Shown piece by piece: positions 60,451 to 64,000 of a stretch of 64,000 bases of DNA. The position numbers were made by a program, and so were the translations under genes. Source of the stretch: Oscillatoriales cyanobacterium (lineage in GTDB: Bacteria; Cyanobacteriota; Cyanobacteriia; Cyanobacteriales; Microcoleaceae); contig REAP01000012.1 in NCBI GenBank assembly GCA_004294385.1, positions 1 through 64,000 of the forward strand, written 5' to 3'. The first letter of the stretch is position 1, and every line of letters begins with the position of its first letter. A model generated the notes under the pieces. That model was not told the origin of the DNA and searched no databases. It saw only the letters and a list, made by a program, of their open reading frames with translations.

Positions 60451-61122
60451 TTACTCTGCTTTCGACAGGCGATCGAGCGAAAATGTGGCCGCCTCAGATA
60501 CTTGAGAATTAGCATCTTTTTCTAAGTATTTTAAAGCCGAGATACTTTTGGCGCTAGGCAAATTTCCCAAAGCTTCGGCTAGCCGTTGACGGATTAGCCA
60601 ATCTTCTGACTGAGCAAAATTCAGAATGCGATCGATCGCCTCAATCGCCTTAATTTCTCCCAAAGCCGAAATCGCCGCCTGCTGAATCACCACTTGTTCG
60701 CTTTCGAGAGCTTTCAGCAACACATCACGAGCTCGCGGATCTTTGAGATTTCCCAGAGAAACCGCCGCACTGAAGCGCACCAACCATTCGGTATCCTCAT
60801 AAAAAGCGTGTACCAAAGCGTCAAAAGCTCTGATATCTTCCAGATAGCCCAGAGCACCAGCAGCATCAGCGCGAATCCCGTAATCCGGGTCAGTTTCTAG
60901 CAATTTGACTAGAATGGGATAGCACTCTTCAGTCGGTTTGACTCCAAGAGCAAACACAGCCATCGATCGCACTTGCAAACTTTTGTCATTCAAAACCTTT
61001 TTAATCAAAGGCACCGCCTCCTCTGCCGACACACCCCGCAAGTTGGCCAAAGCCACCATGCGATCGGCTGAATTTTCGCTTTCTAACTTAGCTGCAATTT
61101 CCTGTAAGCTTAAAGTTGTCAT
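60451..61122 (-). CDS. nblB: HEAT-repeat protein, NblB-like
   Basis: This 223-aa protein is made of about six HEAT/PBS-lyase repeats (SADRMVALANLRGVSAEEAVPLIKKVL, PDYGIRADAAGALGYLEDIRAFDALV). Its length and composition match NblB, which is needed for phycobilisome degradation under nutrient stress. The match is by form and length; lyase-like or other HEAT proteins of similar size exist in cyanobacteria. Confidence 0.6.
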   Translation of the reverse strand: MTTLSLQEIAAKLESENSADRMVALANLRGVSAEEAVPLIKKVLNDKSLQVRSMAVFALGVKPTEECYPILVKLLETDPDYGIRADAAGALGYLEDIRAFDALVHAFYEDTEWLVRFSAAVSLGNLKDPRARDVLLKALESEQVVIQQAAISALGEIKAIEAIDRILNFAQSEDWLIRQRLAEALGNLPSAKSISALKYLEKDANSQVSEAATFSLDRLSKAE

Positions 61123-61277
61123 TAGGGATGAATTTTTAGTAAAACTTTACATTTCTCTTGTTTTGATTATATAACATTTCTCCGTTGAGTGAAGTACACA
61201 GTATGGTAGGGACACGGCGTCGTGCCCATTGGTGTCAACTTAAGCTTTTAGTCCACCAGTCCTCCCAACCGCCCGGT

Positions 61278-61414
61278 AGTCCTAAGCGGGGTTGAAACCC
61301 CTGTCTAATAGCGAAAGTCCTCTAAAAGAGGACTGAAGAGAAGAATCTCAACTCATTAGTCCTCTTTTAGAGGACTTTAGCTTTGAGACAGGGGTTTCAA
61401 CCCCGCTTAGGACT
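61278..61414. repeat. 137-bp foldback element with two stem segments
   Basis: The outer arms AGTCCTAAGCGGGGTTGAAA and complement, then CCCTGTCT, and inner arms AAAGTCCTCTAAAAGAGGACT and complement surround a loop of about 23 bp. Paired length is over 50 bp with a small internal loop. It has the look of a miniature element without a gene. The rest of the 520-bp gap (61123-61641) holds only scattered short repeats. Confidence 0.85.
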
Positions 61415-61641
61415 ATCGGTTTTACCTGATTGTTGACACTCCTTGGGCTCGCTTGAGTGTCCCTACAGCCGCAGGGCTGTATTTCATCCGATGGAAAACT
61501 GCTATAGGCGATCGTTGATCAGTAGTCAAAAACCTGTCTATAATTTTCTGTAGCTTCTCTATTTAAACGAATTATAATTATTTATAAATGACCATCGGCT
61601 GTCTGTTTTTTCAATAATTATAGGCTTACCGATCTACTATT

Positions 61642-64000
61642 ATGCCGTTGTACCACCAGCCCTTTTACTCCTCAGCATTAGAACAAGCGATCGACCGCTA
61701 CCCCCTAACTGCTGGGCAGGATACTTCCTTAGTAGTGGCGATCGCGCTGATGAGTCAGTTGCAAAACAGTTGTCCGCTAGTCAAGACAACTTTACCCTCA
61801 GACCGCGGGGTCATGCACGAATTACCCCCAGCCGACAAAATGCGCGCCCCGTGCGTGCTAGTGGTGCATAACCAGCAGATGATTGGCGCGGGAAATTTAT
61901 CAGACAACCCCAGCCGAGGGCTATTAATCGGAATATTAACCCCAGCCGACCTAGTTCGTCTGATTGCTTCTGGAAAAATAGACACTCAGAAAAAAGTAGC
62001 CCTACACAAAATACCGATTTCCGAAGTCATGTCCCCAGTATCAGTATCCCTGACAGAATCCGATGACCAAGACGTGTTCGCCGCTTTATCCTTATTTCGC
62101 CAGCACGGAATTCGCTATTTGCCGATAGTCAATCAATTTCGCCACTTGGTAGGAGTCCTGACTAGAGAAAGAATTCGCCAAGTTTTGCAACCCTCAAACA
62201 TTCTCAAATTGCGGCGAGTCGCAGAATTGATGACTACGCCAATTACAGCGCCCCACACCTCCTCGCTGTTCACAATAGCGGAACTGATGTCACAACATCA
62301 AGTCAGTTCCGTAGTGATTACAAAAAACAAAGAAGTAACAATGGAGAAACCCAAAAATGATCATACCTCCATTTTTCACTATTCTTTTCAGCAACCCCTA
62401 GGCATAATCACCGAATACGACATTGTACAAGCGCAGTTTCTCGAACTAGATTTCGAGAAAACCTTGGCTTCCCAAGTCATGGTCACTCCCCTGAAACTAA
62501 TCAAACCAGCCGATTCGCTGTGGCAGGCCCACAAGCAAATGCAGCAGCAACAAGTGCAGCGATTAGTTGTGTGCGGGGGACGAGGAGAACTGTTGGGAAT
62601 TATTACTCAAACCAGCTTGCTGAGAGTCCTTGACCCGACAGAAATGTACAGAGTTGTCAAACAGTTGCAGCACTCCGTTTATCAACTCCAAGCCGAAAAA
62701 GTGGAACTACTACAAAGTCGTAATGCCAAACTAGAACTACAGGTTCGGGAACGAACGGCAAAACTGCACGAACAAGTACAGCGCGATCGGCTTTTGACTC
62801 AGATTGCCTTGCGGATTCACCAATCCCTAAACCTCGAAGAAATTCTCCACGCCAGCGTCGATGAAGTCCGCCAAGTTTTGCAAGCAGACCGAGTAGCAAT
62901 CCTGCATTTAGAGTCGAGCAATTCCGGCATTGTCGTGGCAGAATCCGTTGCCGAAAATTGGTCTTCTATTTTGGGAGAAATCTTTCCAGATACTATGTGG
63001 CAAGAAGGTGAATCCGTGCTGGAAGAGCAAATTTATGCCGTTCCCCACATTGACCAAGCTAATCTAAATCCCGAAAAATATGCGCGCTTCCAGAAAGCTC
63101 AAATCAAAGCATATTTAATTGTCCCAATTTTGCAAGACAGTAATTTGTGGGGGATGATGTGCGTCCACCAATGTTCTGAATCCCGACAGTGGCAGCCTTC
63201 AGAAATCGATTTGTTACTGCAACTGGCAACTCAGGTTGCGATCGCAATTCAGCAAGCACAACTGTACAAGCAGGTGCAGAACCTCAACACCGACCTCGAA
63301 CGCCAAGTTCAAGAACGCACCGCCGAATTGCAGCAAAAAGTTCACGAACTCCAGCAGTTAAACGTGATCAAAGATGAATTTCTCAGCACAGTTTCCCACG
63401 AATTGCGGACACCTTTAGCTAATATGAAAATGGCTATTCATATGCTGAAAGTTTCTCCGACGCTTGACCGCCGTCAGGTTTATTTAGAAATATTAGAAGC
63501 AGAATGTACTAGAGAAACCGATCTAATTAATGCTTTGCTCGATTTGCAGCGACTGGAAGCAGGAGCTTGTGCGATCGACCTCGAACCAGTAAACTTACAA
63601 ATCTGGCTACCTACGATTATTGAACCATTCTATACCCGCGCCCAAAACCGCCACCAGCATTTACGAGTCGATTTCGTGTCCAAACTCCCCACTATCAATT
63701 CTAACCGTGCTAGTTTGGGGCGAATCTTAGCAGAACTGTTAAACAATGCCTGTAAATATACCGCCAATGACGGCGAAATTGCTCTCAGGGTTGAGTGCAA
63801 AGGTGCAAAGAGTAGACAACAAGAAATACAAGCAAAAGGAAGTGTTTTCAATTCAGAAATTAAATTTACACTCAGCAATGAATCAGAAATTCCTAGGTCG
63901 GAATTGCCACGAATTTTTGAGAAATTTTATCGCGTTCCCAATGCCGATCCCTGGAAACAAGGTGGCACAGGTTTGGGTTTAGCTTTAGCCCAAAAACTTG
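61642..64000 (+). CDS. CBS - GAF - histidine kinase, 3' end beyond the window
   Basis: The frame is open from ATG 61642 to the window end (786 codons). Paired CBS domains fill about residues 1-330 (EVMSPVSVSLTESDDQDVFAALSLFRQHGIRYLPIV). A coiled coil (QLQAEKVELLQSRNAKLELQVRERTAKL) and a GAF domain (ILHASVDEVRQVLQADRVAIL, about 390-530) follow. A second coiled coil leads to HisKA with H586 (STVSHELRTPLANM) and HATPase (N box ELLNNACKYT, IFEKFYR, GGTGLGLALAQKL). CBS and GAF suggest adenosine nucleotide and chromophore or small-ligand sensing. No membrane segment. Confidence 0.9.
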   Translation, partial: MPLYHQPFYSSALEQAIDRYPLTAGQDTSLVVAIALMSQLQNSCPLVKTTLPSDRGVMHELPPADKMRAPCVLVVHNQQMIGAGNLSDNPSRGLLIGILTPADLVRLIASGKIDTQKKVALHKIPISEVMSPVSVSLTESDDQDVFAALSLFRQHGIRYLPIVNQFRHLVGVLTRERIRQVLQPSNILKLRRVAELMTTPITAPHTSSLFTIAELMSQHQVSSVVITKNKEVTMEKPKNDHTSIFHYSFQQPLGIITEYDIVQAQFLELDFEKTLASQVMVTPLKLIKPADSLWQAHKQMQQQQVQRLVVCGGRGELLGIITQTSLLRVLDPTEMYRVVKQLQHSVYQLQAEKVELLQSRNAKLELQVRERTAKLHEQVQRDRLLTQIALRIHQSLNLEEILHASVDEVRQVLQADRVAILHLESSNSGIVVAESVAENWSSILGEIFPDTMWQEGESVLEEQIYAVPHIDQANLNPEKYARFQKAQIKAYLIVPILQDSNLWGMMCVHQCSESRQWQPSEIDLLLQLATQVAIAIQQAQLYKQVQNLNTDLERQVQERTAELQQKVHELQQLNVIKDEFLSTVSHELRTPLANMKMAIHMLKVSPTLDRRQVYLEILEAECTRETDLINALLDLQRLEAGACAIDLEPVNLQIWLPTIIEPFYTRAQNRHQHLRVDFVSKLPTINSNRASLGRILAELLNNACKYTANDGEIALRVECKGAKSRQQEIQAKGSVFNSEIKFTLSNESEIPRSELPRIFEKFYRVPNADPWKQGGTGLGLALAQKL

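Overview
The window is chromosomal DNA of a filamentous, non-heterocystous-type cyanobacterium, probably of the Microcoleus/Oscillatoria/Phormidium group. The grounds are photosystem I genes (psaL, psaI), a cyanobacterial urea transporter operon, nitrate-assimilation regulators (ntcB- and cnaT-like), a nblB-like HEAT protein, very frequent HIP1 octamers (GCGATCGC), and large amounts of dispersed repeats with 7-bp periodicity and of palindromic GGCAAGATGCC repeats. The genus is an inference; no rRNA gene is present.

Layout. 1-9.5 kb: a truncated Rpn-type nuclease gene, two partnerless accessory regulators (HigA-like, XisI-like), glyQ, an orphan ABC ATPase, a histidine kinase plus REC-adenylate cyclase pair, a HAD phosphatase, an alpha/beta hydrolase and a DUF2996 protein. 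9.8-19.7 kb: a conserved unknown, a lipoprotein, psaL-psaI, two arsenosugar-type glycosyltransferases, nadA and a metallophosphoesterase. Two apparently intact IS605/IS1341-type tnpB elements, one tnpB relic and one orphan right end are scattered among them. 19.79-28.72 kb: an 8.9-kb integrative element in the 3' end of tRNA-Ser(UGA), bounded by a 60-bp perfect direct repeat. All its genes lie on the minus strand: integrase, an operon of small unknown and membrane proteins, a large zinc-finger/SF3 primase-helicase, and a broken RHH/coiled-coil gene overlapped by 14 copies of a TGTATACA/TGTAGACA octamer.

28.7-43 kb: a class V aminotransferase, mobA, then cnaT-, ntcB- and nirB-like genes (nitrate assimilation control without nirA), a CruP-like carotenoid oxidoreductase, hemW, PIN/TRAM, Uma2, LCP and pentapeptide proteins. 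43.1-49.5 kb: the urea transporter operon urtABCDE, with a TIGR00266 gene inserted between urtC and urtD and a good NtcA-type promoter upstream. 49.5-54.2 kb: tRNA-Ala(CGC), a HAD hydrolase, a methyltransferase and a large sensor kinase. 54.4-59.0 kb: an arsenic island (arsR, aquaglyceroporin, arsH, arsC, arsS, TVP38-like) with a palindromic ArsR operator. 59-64 kb: a truncated nuclease-like gene, a PIN toxin-antitoxin pair, a nblB-like gene, a 137-bp foldback element and a CBS-GAF histidine kinase running off the right edge.

The least familiar material is the tRNA-Ser element with its octamer array and unknown operon. Also notable are the repeat families that write the ends of coding genes (mobA, cnaT, the 51.6-kb kinase) or insert in frame (hemW, ntcB, the methyltransferase), and the arsenic island in which a channel takes the place of a dedicated arsenite pump.
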